Source: an uncultured Gammaproteobacteria bacterium (GTDB taxonomy: Bacteria; Pseudomonadota; Gammaproteobacteria; Arenicellales; JAANXG01). Taken from it: a stretch of DNA of 38,679 bases. The stretch spans positions 6,209 through 44,887 of the forward strand of contig CAMYKK010000051.1 of the NCBI GenBank assembly GCA_947258975.1, written 5' to 3'. Below are positions 17,300 to 25,994 of this stretch, piece by piece; within the stretch, counting starts at the first letter, position 1, and each line of letters begins with the position of its first letter. The notes beneath the pieces are model-generated. The model had not been told where the DNA came from. It saw only the letters and a list, made by a program, of their open reading frames with translations, and made no database searches. A program made the translations under genes and the position numbers.

Positions 17300-18366
17300 G
17301 TTGCGTTCCTTCTCACTGTGAAGGCAGTGCGATATCCCGTATTGGGCCGGTAGATATGTTCAGTGCTGGTTACATAATATGAACCACTGAAGCGCTGGCC
17401 CAAACCCTCAATCTCTACCAAAGTGCCTGCACGAAGATCAGGACGACCGATACACATGCCTTCACCGATGACATGACGCAACGCCATTTCCCTAAACCAA
17501 CCGTCGGCAAGCTGATCTGCCTCCGACTGATCCTGGACCGGCTGATCAACCGCAACACTTCCCGATTCGCGAACGACTTGGCGCGCGGCGGCAGGACCGG
17601 AATTTGATCCACTCATTAAGGATCCTTCGCTGCCCGTTACGGTTCTGGCGACGATTTCTTCCTTGTTCTTAGGACTCCATCCACGAATCGATATTTCTTC
17701 GACTTGACCGACAGTCGTCAAACGCACATGAAAATCGAGCAGTTCCACCTCGCGCCTCAATGTCAAAACTGCGCTTCCATCGTTTCGCCTCCGGCGGAAA
17801 TACAATGTGCGATCCTCGACGACGATCTCGTAGCCGATTCGTTGTGCCCGGCCCTGCAGAAATTCCAAATCCGTCTGATTGTGTTGAATAACGTAATCGA
17901 GTATGACTCCCGTATCTTCAACTTCCGGCCTCAGGCTCCAATCCTCTGCAACTTGGTTTGCGATTTCACTGTCCCTCATACCCAGAAACGTTCGTGTCTT
18001 ACGCCTTGCGGTAAGACGGTGCCGACGGTCATATCCCCGAACGGTCAGCGTGGGCGGCGCCTCAGCAGGGAATTCCGATTCCAACCCCGTGATTTCACCG
18101 TAAAAAAGCGTCTCCAGGTTATCGCGGTACCCCATTTGGACCTCGGCCGCGTTTCCCTCCGTGAAAATATCATCGTCGATCCACTTCACTTTGGTTTGAA
18201 TTTCGTCCCAGCAGTACAGTGAAATGTTAAACATGCCGTTAGCATTGACGTCATCGACAACCGTCGCGACGATTAGATCCGCCGCCACCTCAACGGGTAA
18301 GTCGCGATCTGCAATCCGCACCCTGAGCTCCGGAGTCAGAGTATCGAAATCACGGGGGTCGGGCAC
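17296..18366 (-). CDS. gpD-like late control/spike hub protein (Afp8 N-terminal half)
   Basis: A 356-residue phage late control D family protein. LRVRIADRDLPVEVAADLIV opens the chain; PTLTVRGYDRRHRL, NQTDLEFLQGRAQRIGYEI and VEDRTLYFRRR are family motifs; VRESGSVAVDQPVQDQSEAD and SGSYYVTSTEHIYRPNTGYR come near the end. It forms the hub under the spike, comparable to the gp27-like domain of VgrG. The start is GTG 18366, 20 nt after the LysM gene stop. It overlaps the gpV-like gene by 4 nt, so the two are probably made together. Confidence 0.92.
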   Translation of the reverse strand: MPDPRDFDTLTPELRVRIADRDLPVEVAADLIVATVVDDVNANGMFNISLYCWDEIQTKVKWIDDDIFTEGNAAEVQMGYRDNLETLFYGEITGLESEFPAEAPPTLTVRGYDRRHRLTARRKTRTFLGMRDSEIANQVAEDWSLRPEVEDTGVILDYVIQHNQTDLEFLQGRAQRIGYEIVVEDRTLYFRRRRNDGSAVLTLRREVELLDFHVRLTTVGQVEEISIRGWSPKNKEEIVARTVTGSEGSLMSGSNSGPAAARQVVRESGSVAVDQPVQDQSEADQLADGWFREMALRHVIGEGMCIGRPDLRAGTLVEIEGLGQRFSGSYYVTSTEHIYRPNTGYRTAFTVRRNAT

Positions 18367-18386
18367 GACTCAGATAACTCTCGCTT

Positions 18387-19034
18387 TTATGGCCGATAAG
18401 GCAGTGTCGGAATCAACAGCACCGTCCCTGCAGCGACGCTTCGCGGATCCTCGATATGATTTTGACAAGCAATGGGCCGCCATTGACCGGGGTCCAGGTA
18501 CTCTTCCGCTGCGATGCTGCTCAGGGTTTCTCCGCGCTTCACGACCCGCATTTTCGCGACATCCGACGACTCCGGCTTTTGTCTCTGAGAATCCTCCTTA
18601 TTCGTGCGCCACTCTTTAAAGGTGCAACTCACCTTCGCGCGGACCGGCGTGCCGTCTTCCATGAACAGGATAAATTGCTGTTGCAGCTTTTCCAACACAC
18701 CTTTGAACAAATCACCGACGACACCCCAGGAGAGTTCACAGACTGGTGGTCTGTGCAAGCCGCTATCAACCATGGCAAGCTTGAGAAGTTTGTCTGTGTA
18801 CTTCTTACGGACATCCTCTTTTTGCGCGTCAGGCGTATCGTAGGTGTCGAAAAATAGATCCAGATTCAACGCCCGCGGTTCGGAGCTGGTGAACTGCAGC
18901 TCCGGCACATCGCGCTGTTTGGCCTGTTGCTTTTTCCAGCCCACGCTCTTGCTGAATCCCAGTTTCTCAGGGTTAAAAAGGGCGATAATCTCAGGTCCCG
19001 TTTCAGGTTTGATCGTTAAATGCTTCAGACCCAC
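18387..19034 (-). CDS. LysM-type tail/baseplate protein (Afp7-like)
   Basis: A 215-residue protein. The N-terminal region (1-150) has ALFNPEKLGFSKSVGW, LNLDLFFDTYD and the Cys-containing AKVSCTFKEW, characteristic of eCIS hub proteins related to gp53. A LysM domain follows at about 163-212 (VKRGETLSSIAAEEYLDP, WRPIACQNHIEDPRSV). It should connect the inner tube to the hub; the LysM could help contact peptidoglycan or simply be structural. The GTG start at 19034 overlaps the stop of the 839-residue gene by 10 nt. Confidence 0.92.
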   Translation of the reverse strand: MGLKHLTIKPETGPEIIALFNPEKLGFSKSVGWKKQQAKQRDVPELQFTSSEPRALNLDLFFDTYDTPDAQKEDVRKKYTDKLLKLAMVDSGLHRPPVCELSWGVVGDLFKGVLEKLQQQFILFMEDGTPVRAKVSCTFKEWRTNKEDSQRQKPESSDVAKMRVVKRGETLSSIAAEEYLDPGQWRPIACQNHIEDPRSVAAGTVLLIPTLPYRP

Positions 19035-21544
19035 GTCATGCGCCCCCTGCGTTCTTGTTCGATGCTCAGCTTGCGCATGAATTTACGCCATATCTTATCC
19101 ACGAGATCATCCAGATCAGTCTGGCGTTCATCCTGCGCTTCATCATCGGCAGCCGCGGTCCCTTCCGCTTCCCTGGGCTCCGATACGGGCGGCGGTGTTG
19201 TGTCAACATCGCTGCTAATCTCGGCTGGCTGCCTCCTTTGAATGGCGTCAGGTGTGGCCGTCTGCACTGCGACCGCGGCAGACTCGAGTGTTTTTGGCAC
19301 ACGGTGCACGAAGGGCGGTTGTGGAACCGCATTGCCGGTCCACAATATTGTGTGATCAAGGAGTTGGCCTGGCGGTGGTGCAGATTGGAGTTGGAGCTTC
19401 GCCATCGGCGCTGCCGGCAGCGCGCCCATAACCGCGGAAGCTCGTACTACCCCCTCTCGATCTGATGTGCCGGGGGTATCGTCTCCAGACCAACTTCTAT
19501 AAATGATGATGCCGGCACTCAACGGTCGCCGTAAGAACGGCGGACCAAGCAGGTTCAATGTGGTCGGCGTGTGTGCGCCCCACCGTGACCGCTGCACCGC
19601 AGGGATGCCTTGTCCCAAGCCAAGCGACACTGGTTGTTGGGCCGCAGTCTGCGCCGGCTGACCCCAACGGAACGATAACGGATGCGGGTAAACCACCGCC
19701 GCTGTCTGGGTTGGCGATGTTCGTCGATCACAAGACGTGTGTTCAACAAAATCCTCGCTAGAAAACGGAGAACGTTGTTCCGAGGGCATTACGGCAGCGG
19801 GAAAACGGCCCGAGTCGTTTGGAATATTACGGAGTTGTTGGGCTGGCTGAGTATCCGATACCGCGGGGAGGATCTTTGCGGAACCTGGACTCGGTAAACT
19901 CTTTGGCATACGAGCAATGAATTGCGGGCGTTGTACTCGCCAGGTGTGTTTCGTGACGGTGCCTGCGAGGCCAATCTGATGGCCGGACATCAATGCGGGG
20001 GTAGAGCGTAACTGGGATACGGTTCCCCCGTCCGCGCTCTCGAATACGCCACAAGGTCGAGGAATGCGCTTGCTGGAGGAGTCCATATGATCGGGCCGAG
20101 AGATTCTGCGGCCACCCGGAGTGACTGCAGGAGGCACACCGTATCTCCACATATATTTCGTAAAGCCCGGTCCGTTCGCCGCGGTGCGATTCATTGGATT
20201 CACTTTGCGAAACATCCTGCCAACGGCAATCACACTGATGGGCATCCTCGCAAGCATCCCTACATCTTCAAGCTTACTCACAGCCGTCGCCGCCGCTTGA
20301 ACGCCCCCGGAGATCGACCGCTTCGAACTTTGCTTAAAACGCCAAGCCGCCGCTGCAGGGCTGGTTACTAGTCGATACAAGGGCTGCATTCGATCGCATG
20401 GAATCCCGGAATCGGGACCGCCGGACGTTCCAACACCATCCACCTGCACGTGTGGGGCACCGCGGTTCTCGTCGAAGGCTCGTGACACCATTGTTGTTGA
20501 ATCCTCCACGGCCCCACCAGCGGCAACGGTTCCCGGCAACCCGAACGAGGCAGCAGGGTTGCGAGAACTGTCTGTGCTGCTCTTCGGATCACCCGAGTAC
20601 ATCGCCAAAATCGGGGCGCGACCGGCGGTAACCTGGCGGGCAGCTCGTATCTGCGGGGCATCGGCGTGCCCGGCAAGTAATCGCTCTCCGACTAACGGCA
20701 GCGTACCGTAATCAGAAAAAACCACCGACTGTGCATCATGGGCTCCAGTCACCCTCGCCACCAAACCCTTTGGTCGAAGAGCCGCGCTTTGCCCAATCAC
20801 CGGCGGGGGGGCCCGCTGCCCGCCCATTGTTTGCCCTTTTACCATCCGCCAATCCTGTGGGCCCGTGAATTGTCCTGTGTCGAAAGACGGGTTCTCGGTT
20901 CGTTGCTGAGGATTGACGTTCAGCCCTTCATTCAGCGTCGCTCTTTGTCGGGATGCGAGTTGCGACGTATCCGTATTATCGTTTATCGGACCGGAGCCGA
21001 TGAAACGATTCAGGTTCCACCCGCCACGTCCCGCAGAACGCCCTTGCGATTGCGTCGCGGCATCTCCCGCCGCAATGTGCGATGTCTGGGCAGAAAAGGG
21101 TGCCGCGGCTTTTCGAAACACGGTAGAAGCGGATGATGAGCGTGGAACCCGCGCCGTATGCGATGTCGATGTTCGCGCACACCGATCAGCGCGCGAGTCT
21201 GGTCGACCCGTGACCATCATCGGCTGCGTGACCTCAGCTATCGCATTACGTTCGAAGCGCGATGCTACTGGGCTCCGCCAGATCATATTAGGGAATCGTC
21301 GGTAAGAGCGATTAGGCTGCACTCGATGGCCAAGGCCCCAACGTGCGAGGACGTCGCTGACGAGCGGAACCCGGGCTCGAAGTAAACTACTTTGTGCAAA
21401 CCCTGAATGCCCGACAAACATCGGGGTGGTCATCCCTGACGACAGCATACGGTTATACAAGCTGTGTCCCAGACCCCGCGGATCATCCCACGGGCGTAAC
21501 CCGCCCGCTGGTTGGCAACCCTCTCTATCCAAGTCGTACGCCAT
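19025..21544 (-). CDS. Large low-complexity eCIS protein of unknown role
   Basis: An 839-residue protein rich in Pro, Ser, Thr, Arg, Ala and Gly with no recognisable fold through most of its length. The final 45 residues are different: an acidic stretch (ADDEAQDERQTDLDDL) runs into a helix, VDKIWRKFMRKLSIEQERRG, which recalls the C terminus of proteins at the same place in other eCIS clusters. The gene lies between the second tube gene and the LysM gene, where Afp6 sits. Candidate roles are inner-tube cargo, a length determinant or an adaptor that docks on the hub by its C-terminal helix. An in-frame stop directly precedes ATG 21544, so this start is the earliest possible. A 169-nt gap without a clear gene separates it from the tube gene. 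Confidence 0.75.
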   Translation of the reverse strand: MAYDLDREGCQPAGGLRPWDDPRGLGHSLYNRMLSSGMTTPMFVGHSGFAQSSLLRARVPLVSDVLARWGLGHRVQPNRSYRRFPNMIWRSPVASRFERNAIAEVTQPMMVTGRPDSRADRCARTSTSHTARVPRSSSASTVFRKAAAPFSAQTSHIAAGDAATQSQGRSAGRGGWNLNRFIGSGPINDNTDTSQLASRQRATLNEGLNVNPQQRTENPSFDTGQFTGPQDWRMVKGQTMGGQRAPPPVIGQSAALRPKGLVARVTGAHDAQSVVFSDYGTLPLVGERLLAGHADAPQIRAARQVTAGRAPILAMYSGDPKSSTDSSRNPAASFGLPGTVAAGGAVEDSTTMVSRAFDENRGAPHVQVDGVGTSGGPDSGIPCDRMQPLYRLVTSPAAAAWRFKQSSKRSISGGVQAAATAVSKLEDVGMLARMPISVIAVGRMFRKVNPMNRTAANGPGFTKYMWRYGVPPAVTPGGRRISRPDHMDSSSKRIPRPCGVFESADGGTVSQLRSTPALMSGHQIGLAGTVTKHTWRVQRPQFIARMPKSLPSPGSAKILPAVSDTQPAQQLRNIPNDSGRFPAAVMPSEQRSPFSSEDFVEHTSCDRRTSPTQTAAVVYPHPLSFRWGQPAQTAAQQPVSLGLGQGIPAVQRSRWGAHTPTTLNLLGPPFLRRPLSAGIIIYRSWSGDDTPGTSDREGVVRASAVMGALPAAPMAKLQLQSAPPPGQLLDHTILWTGNAVPQPPFVHRVPKTLESAAVAVQTATPDAIQRRQPAEISSDVDTTPPPVSEPREAEGTAAADDEAQDERQTDLDDLVDKIWRKFMRKLSIEQERRGRMTWV

Positions 21545-21713
21545 CTACCAATTCGCTCCCGTTAACGACGCCGTCCGTAAGACCACTAATCAGTGTGAGA
21601 CGATGAGGTACGACGCGTCGCCATATCGCACCCAGCTAAACCCCGGGTCTCACGTGGCATTCACAACCGACTCCCACTTACGTGCCGCCGCACGCGTTTC
21701 AGCACGGCTTGTA

Positions 21714-22151
21714 TCAACCCGGAAGAAGACCCTTATGAACCAGCTCCACCGTCTCGAATGCGACCTCTGCCATACCCGCACGAAAATTAGGTCCGCTCCA
21801 TTTCACCGGACACGCTTGGCTGAAATTCCAACGCTGTTTCGATTCTCCGCTGCTGTCCAGCAACACGATCGATATGTCCGCTCGCTCAATATTGCCCCCC
21901 GCTACTTTTTGACACCAAGACCATAAAGCACCGTTATCGGTGAGCCCGCGTTTCAGGATCACCCTGGATGGATACTTTGCGGGGCCGGCGAGTTCGTGTT
22001 GATGGGTATTGACACCGCCTTCACGAACGGTTTCCAGCTCCGCCTCGAGTGTCAATCCCGAGACCTCGTTAAATCCGGCAAGTGTCTGTCCGTCGATCTC
22101 GACTTTGAACCGGAATGACAGATATGGATCTTCTTCGCGTTCGCCTACCAT
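21714..22151 (-). CDS. T4 gp19-type tail tube protein (Afp5-like, second copy)
   Basis: A 145-residue tube protein. DPYLSFRFKVEIDGQTLAGF, EVSGLTLEAE, REGGVNTHQHELAG, VILKRGLTDNGALWSW and WNFSQACPVKWSGPNF are standard gp19/TIGR02241 motifs. It is homologous to the first tube gene about 0.5 kb upstream but differs in the loop sequences. In Afp and PVC the second tube protein forms the ring between the main tube and the hub. The start overlaps the end of the 60-residue ORF by 7 nt. Confidence 0.94.
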   Translation of the reverse strand: MVGEREEDPYLSFRFKVEIDGQTLAGFNEVSGLTLEAELETVREGGVNTHQHELAGPAKYPSRVILKRGLTDNGALWSWCQKVAGGNIERADISIVLLDSSGESKQRWNFSQACPVKWSGPNFRAGMAEVAFETVELVHKGLLPG

Positions 22152-22327
22152 GAGCTATTCGTCTCCGATTTCATGTCGTCATTGAGATGCCTGTTGATTT
22201 TGGCGATCTCATCGACCCATTGTTGACGCTCGCGATGATCCAGGTCCACGATCTGGTCGTATGGCCAGTGAAAGTAGTATGCGATGTAGGCTACCTCCTC
22301 GAACAACCGATCCGAGGGGTAGCCTAT
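22145..22327 (-). CDS. Small conserved eCIS protein (DUF6760-like) without a canonical start
   Basis: A 60-residue reading frame beginning IGYPSDRLFEEVAYIAYYFH, followed by WPYDQIVDLDHRERQQWVDE and IAKINRHLND. This is the pattern of the small eCIS protein found between the tube genes, which usually begins at a Met just before GYP. Here that place holds ATA (22327-22325), overlapping the TAG stop of the upstream gene, and no ATG, GTG or TTG occurs between the last in-frame stop and the conserved part. The product may start at ATA, arise by -1 frameshifting at the GGGGG run before the upstream stop, or start late at TTG, losing the conserved end. It may act as a tail-assembly or tube-initiation factor. 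Confidence 0.72.
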   Translation of the reverse strand: MGYPSDRLFEEVAYIAYYFHWPYDQIVDLDHRERQQWVDEIAKINRHLNDDMKSETNSSW

Positions 22328-22692
22328 TGTTCCCCCGACCCGTCAACCTCCGTTTCGAACATCTCGTTACACTTGGGGCATATGATCTCTACGCGGGCGT
22401 GGCCATTCTCATTGATCCGATGATAGAATTCCTGGAGAAAGGCAAAATCGGCCGCGAACAAGCCCTCTATCGTCTTCGGATTGATCTGCTCCAGGTCGCC
22501 TAACTGACTGATCACCCGCGAAAGTAGGATAACGGCAAGGTAGCCGGGATTCGCCTGTACCCGGGCGTCTTTCATCGGTGCGATCTCATCGGAGGCGGTG
22601 GCCATACGCATCACACCTTCCTTGTGAAGACTTCCCTCCAAGTCGACGTACCCCCGAGGGAGCTTGAATTTGAACTCTGTTTGCAGCGTCAT
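22324..22692 (-). CDS. Tail assembly protein with C-terminal zinc-finger-like motif
   Basis: A 122-residue protein found between tube and small DUF6760-like genes in eCIS clusters. It begins LQTEFKFKLPRGYVDLEG, has a DARVQANPGYLAVILLSRVI segment and ends with the knuckle ICPKCNEMFE. The position, size and following short overlapping frame resemble tail assembly chaperone pairs of phages (lambda G and T), but sequence homology to these cannot be claimed. It overlaps the first tube gene by 4 nt (ATGA), implying translational coupling. Confidence 0.82.
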   Translation of the reverse strand: MTLQTEFKFKLPRGYVDLEGSLHKEGVMRMATASDEIAPMKDARVQANPGYLAVILLSRVISQLGDLEQINPKTIEGLFAADFAFLQEFYHRINENGHARVEIICPKCNEMFETEVDGSGEQ

Positions 22693-23123
22693 GCTTTGTC
22701 CACTCCTTCGTGGGCAATCTCGAGCGTCTCAATAGCCACTTCGTTACCGGTGGCATTTAGACCCGGCCCGGTCCATTTGGTGGGCCATCCGTCGCGGAAA
22801 TTCCAACGCACTTTCTCTTGACCGGCATCGTCAAACAAGATGACGGAACCGTTCTTTCGCTCTATCTTCCCGTCCACGCATGTTTTGCGCCACTCCCAGA
22901 GTTCTGCATCGTCCGTGATACCCCACTTGAGAGAGATGTTAGAGTACTTATTCAGTCCCGGTAACTTGCGGGCAGTCAAGAGCTCCGTACCTTCCCGGTA
23001 CTCGATTGGGTCTTGCGCGGAGTCAAGACCCGAAGCTTCCCTAAAACCTCCACGGGTGATGCCGTCGATTTCTACCCTGAAATTATATCCACGATAGGGA
23101 TCAACTCGTTCTCCGGTTGCCAT
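22689..23123 (-). CDS. T4 gp19-type tail tube protein (Afp1-like, first copy)
   Basis: A 144-residue tube protein with DPYRGYNFRVEIDGITRGGF, EASGLDSAQDPIEYREG, SLKWGITDDAELWEW and WNFRDGWPTKWTGPGL, the gp19/TIGR02241 signature. It should be the main inner tube subunit. ATG 23123 was chosen: AGGAGG lies 8 nt upstream, whereas the ATG two codons earlier is too close to it. The gene follows the second sheath gene by 16 nt, giving the usual sheath-sheath-tube order. Confidence 0.94.
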   Translation of the reverse strand: MATGERVDPYRGYNFRVEIDGITRGGFREASGLDSAQDPIEYREGTELLTARKLPGLNKYSNISLKWGITDDAELWEWRKTCVDGKIERKNGSVILFDDAGQEKVRWNFRDGWPTKWTGPGLNATGNEVAIETLEIAHEGVDKA

Positions 23124-23139
23124 AGTCATTTCCTCCTGT

Positions 23140-24423
23140 CTATTCGCCAATTGGTACAGAAAACATTGTTCCAGTTATGGTCTGGGTGATACGAACAACA
23201 ATAAATTCGCTGGGGATCATCGGTGCGAGGCCCACTTCAGAGACAACCAGTCCGGCTTCTTGCGTCCCCGGTGAGTTCGTCTCGTGGTCGCACTTCACAA
23301 AAAAGGCCTCCTCCGGGGTGCGGCCTTGGACAGCATCGTGCTGAAACAAAGCGTAACAATATGAATTGAGACGGCGCTGCACACGCTCCCACAGCGGCGG
23401 GCCATTTGGCTCGAACACCAAGTCATCCATGTTAGTCCTGATCCACCGGACCAGGGTGAGTATCAAACGCCGTACATTCACGTATCGCCATTCAGGCCGC
23501 CTACTCAGAGTGCGCGCGCCCCAAACGCGGATACCGCGGCTTGGGAAGGCCCGCAAGCAGTTGACTCCCACTTCAGTGAGCCTGGCTATTTCCTCGGCGG
23601 CAACATGCATCTCCATATCCACCGCCCCTTCCATGACCTCGTTCGCGGGCGCCTTGTGGACTCCCGCCGCAACGTCGGTGCGCGCGTAGATGCCCGCGAC
23701 GTGACCGCAAGGAGGCACCAACGCGCTGACGCAATCGTCGGTGGGCTGCGGTAACGGGCGCACTCGGATCCAAGGGAAATACAGGGCTCCCGCGGCCGAC
23801 ACCAAACCTTGCCGATACTCAACTACTGTCTCGATGGTGTCCGTGCCAACCTGCATGGACGGTGTATTCACTTGGTATCCAATGGGAGGAGCATCGAGGA
23901 TTGCGAAGCGATCTCCCATGTCTTTGCAGTATTGCAAGACTTGCCTTTGCAGTCTTAAGGCTGTCTCCGGAGACTTACGAATTACCTCGATCATGATATC
24001 CGGAACGCACACCAGGTCCGTTCCCTCGATGTCCTCAATAAAACCTCTTCGACCGGTACGGTCTTTCCTGAACAGATTTTCGAAAACCTCAACCGCGGCG
24101 GTGCCCAGTTCGTTTTGACTCACCGCTAGAGGGATTACGACACAACGCTCGCCGCCATTCTCAAAGAAGCCACGCACCGCATATTCCAGAAATCCGTTGG
24201 AAATAGCTCGCGCAACGCGTTGTTCGAAGTGCTCCAAGCGACTGATCCAAAAAAACCTGGGATGCTCGACTTCATCGTCGATCTCCCGCGCTTCCACAAA
24301 CCCGACAAAGATCGGCACACCCGTACGGAACGCCGAAATCTTTTCCGTGGCGACTTCCTCCAAGTGCACGCCTGGCACTCTCCTACGAGTCGCATCAACA
24401 TACCGATTTTTACGCGTTGTCAT
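23140..24423 (-). CDS. Contractile tail sheath protein (second)
   Basis: A 427-residue sheath protein. RRRVPGVHLEEVATEKISAF and GVPIFVGFVE near the N terminus, YAVRGFFENGGERCVVIPLA in the middle, GIYARTDVAAGVHKAPANE, and VWGARTLSRRPEWRYVNVRR with WERVQRRLNSY and FFVKCDHETN near the C terminus are the standard sheath motifs. ATG 24423 was chosen; the open frame upstream of it runs antisense to no known domain and overlaps the other sheath gene out of phase. The protein lacks the coiled-coil insertion of the first sheath protein. Confidence 0.95.
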   Translation of the reverse strand: MTTRKNRYVDATRRRVPGVHLEEVATEKISAFRTGVPIFVGFVEAREIDDEVEHPRFFWISRLEHFEQRVARAISNGFLEYAVRGFFENGGERCVVIPLAVSQNELGTAAVEVFENLFRKDRTGRRGFIEDIEGTDLVCVPDIMIEVIRKSPETALRLQRQVLQYCKDMGDRFAILDAPPIGYQVNTPSMQVGTDTIETVVEYRQGLVSAAGALYFPWIRVRPLPQPTDDCVSALVPPCGHVAGIYARTDVAAGVHKAPANEVMEGAVDMEMHVAAEEIARLTEVGVNCLRAFPSRGIRVWGARTLSRRPEWRYVNVRRLILTLVRWIRTNMDDLVFEPNGPPLWERVQRRLNSYCYALFQHDAVQGRTPEEAFFVKCDHETNSPGTQEAGLVVSEVGLAPMIPSEFIVVRITQTITGTMFSVPIGE

Positions 24424-24449
24424 TAAGCTATCTTCAGCGGTGAATCCGT

Positions 24450-25994
24450 CTAAGTGCGATGTTGGCCGCTCGACTGGCTGATGCGGAAGATAACGAACTC
24501 GGCCGGACGAACTATCGCCACACCGATCTCGGTGACTACCTGGCCTACATCTCGCACCTCCGGCGGATTGGTCTCCTCGTCGCACTTGACATAGAAGGCT
24601 TCCTCGGGGGTTGACCCAAACAAAGCGCCGGACCGCCACACGTTGGTCAAAAAGGCGGTCACATTTCGCCGTATCCTGCCCCAAAGCGCCTGATCGTTTG
24701 GCTCGAACACCACCCACTGTGTCCCCTCATTGATAGATTCCCGCAGAAACAAAAACAGGCGGCGCACATTGACGTATTTCCACTCCGCGTTCTTGTCCCC
24801 GCCGATGGTGCGTGCGCCCCACACATTGATGTTTCCATTGATGTTGCGGATCACATTAACGCCCTGGGGATTGAGCTCCTCGTGTCTGGGTCGGCCGATG
24901 TAGTACTTCACGTTGAGTGCACCCTGCACCGCAGCATTGGCGGGGGCCTTGTGTACGCCGCGTTCCGTATCGGTACGCGCATAGATACCGGCGATGTGCC
25001 CGGTAGCTGGAACATGGACCTTACCCCTGTGCTTCAACGGCACGTTGCGCGCCGGATCCTGGTCTTGCAGTTGTTTCGCGGGATCCATCACCTGGAGCCA
25101 CGGAAAATAATACGCGGCGTTTTTAGCGGGTCCGGGCAAAACATGGTTCGCCGTTTCATATTGGAGTAACTGCACGTTCAGCTCGCCGTCGGTCCCCACG
25201 TCAGCGGGACAATCGAGAATTGCGAACCGGTCTTGTAAATTGTCACAGTGCGCAACCAGGCTCCCCCAAATGGCCTTCCCGGAAAGACCGGGTGCGGCGA
25301 TGATAGCTACAGCATCGATGGACGATAAACTCTCCAACGCGCGGTCGATCTCGGCGGCGTTGTCGGACCCGACTCTTACCACATAGGCCTTCGTGCCGCC
25401 GTTTAGGAAAAACCCGTATACGGCATGAGTGAGCCAACGATGCCCGGGATACAACGGTACACCGGGTTCCTTGGCCGGATCGTCCGCCGAGAAAGGACCA
25501 AAACGCTTCGTGTACTCCGTAAAATTCGTACACAGCTTTGCCTGCCCGGGTTTCACTTCAACTGTAAAGGACTCCAGCAGATAAGGTTTTGCCTCACTTG
25601 CCGGTGCTGCTTGCAGTTCGGCCACACGCTGCGTCTTGGCAACAATCTGATTATTTGTTTGTTCCTGCTCTGTTTCCAAGCCTGCCTTTTGTCTCTCTAG
25701 GCTCCTTTTAGCGTTGTCTTTGAGATCCGGTTGACCTAAGTCCTGGTTTATTTTGTCAAGCTTCTGCGTTGTTTGTCTCTTGTCCGTCTCAAGCTTTTGT
25801 ATATCGCTATTGAGTCTCCTGATCTCGTCTTCATGCTCCGTGCCACCCTCTTCCGGAGGTTTAGGATACTTAATCTCTTCCGGTACGACACCAATAAACG
25901 CCACCGTGTTTGTTCCAACACCAGCGATCGACTTTTGTTGTGCGGGCACCTCTTCCACGTAAACGCCAGGCGCCAAATAGGTAGCTCTTGTCAT
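24450..25994 (-). CDS. Contractile tail sheath protein (first) with coiled-coil insertion
   Basis: A 514-residue sheath protein. YLAPGVYVEEVPAQQKSIAG and TVAFIGV open the conserved fold, then a charged helical insertion (about 52-128) with heptad-like Leu/Lys/Gln spacing (EIRRLNSDIQKLE, KQTTQKLDKINQ-like) interrupts it. The fold resumes at KPYLLESFTVEV, HAVYGFFLNGGTKAYVVRVG, GIYARTDTERGVHKAPANA, VWGARTIGGDKNAEWKYVNV and FYVKCDEETNPPEV. AAGGAGG lies about 7 nt before ATG 25994. The insertion would project from the sheath surface or from its membrane-distal end. The gene follows a 347-nt leader with several hairpins and probably heads the sheath-tube mRNA. Confidence 0.95.
   Translation of the reverse strand: MTRATYLAPGVYVEEVPAQQKSIAGVGTNTVAFIGVVPEEIKYPKPPEEGGTEHEDEIRRLNSDIQKLETDKRQTTQKLDKINQDLGQPDLKDNAKRSLERQKAGLETEQEQTNNQIVAKTQRVAELQAAPASEAKPYLLESFTVEVKPGQAKLCTNFTEYTKRFGPFSADDPAKEPGVPLYPGHRWLTHAVYGFFLNGGTKAYVVRVGSDNAAEIDRALESLSSIDAVAIIAAPGLSGKAIWGSLVAHCDNLQDRFAILDCPADVGTDGELNVQLLQYETANHVLPGPAKNAAYYFPWLQVMDPAKQLQDQDPARNVPLKHRGKVHVPATGHIAGIYARTDTERGVHKAPANAAVQGALNVKYYIGRPRHEELNPQGVNVIRNINGNINVWGARTIGGDKNAEWKYVNVRRLFLFLRESINEGTQWVVFEPNDQALWGRIRRNVTAFLTNVWRSGALFGSTPEEAFYVKCDEETNPPEVRDVGQVVTEIGVAIVRPAEFVIFRISQSSGQHRT

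Noticed and set aside
24424-24717. N-terminal extension of the second sheath protein
   Set aside because: The extra residues overlap the end of the first sheath gene out of frame and do not resemble a sheath; homology starts right at ATG 24423.
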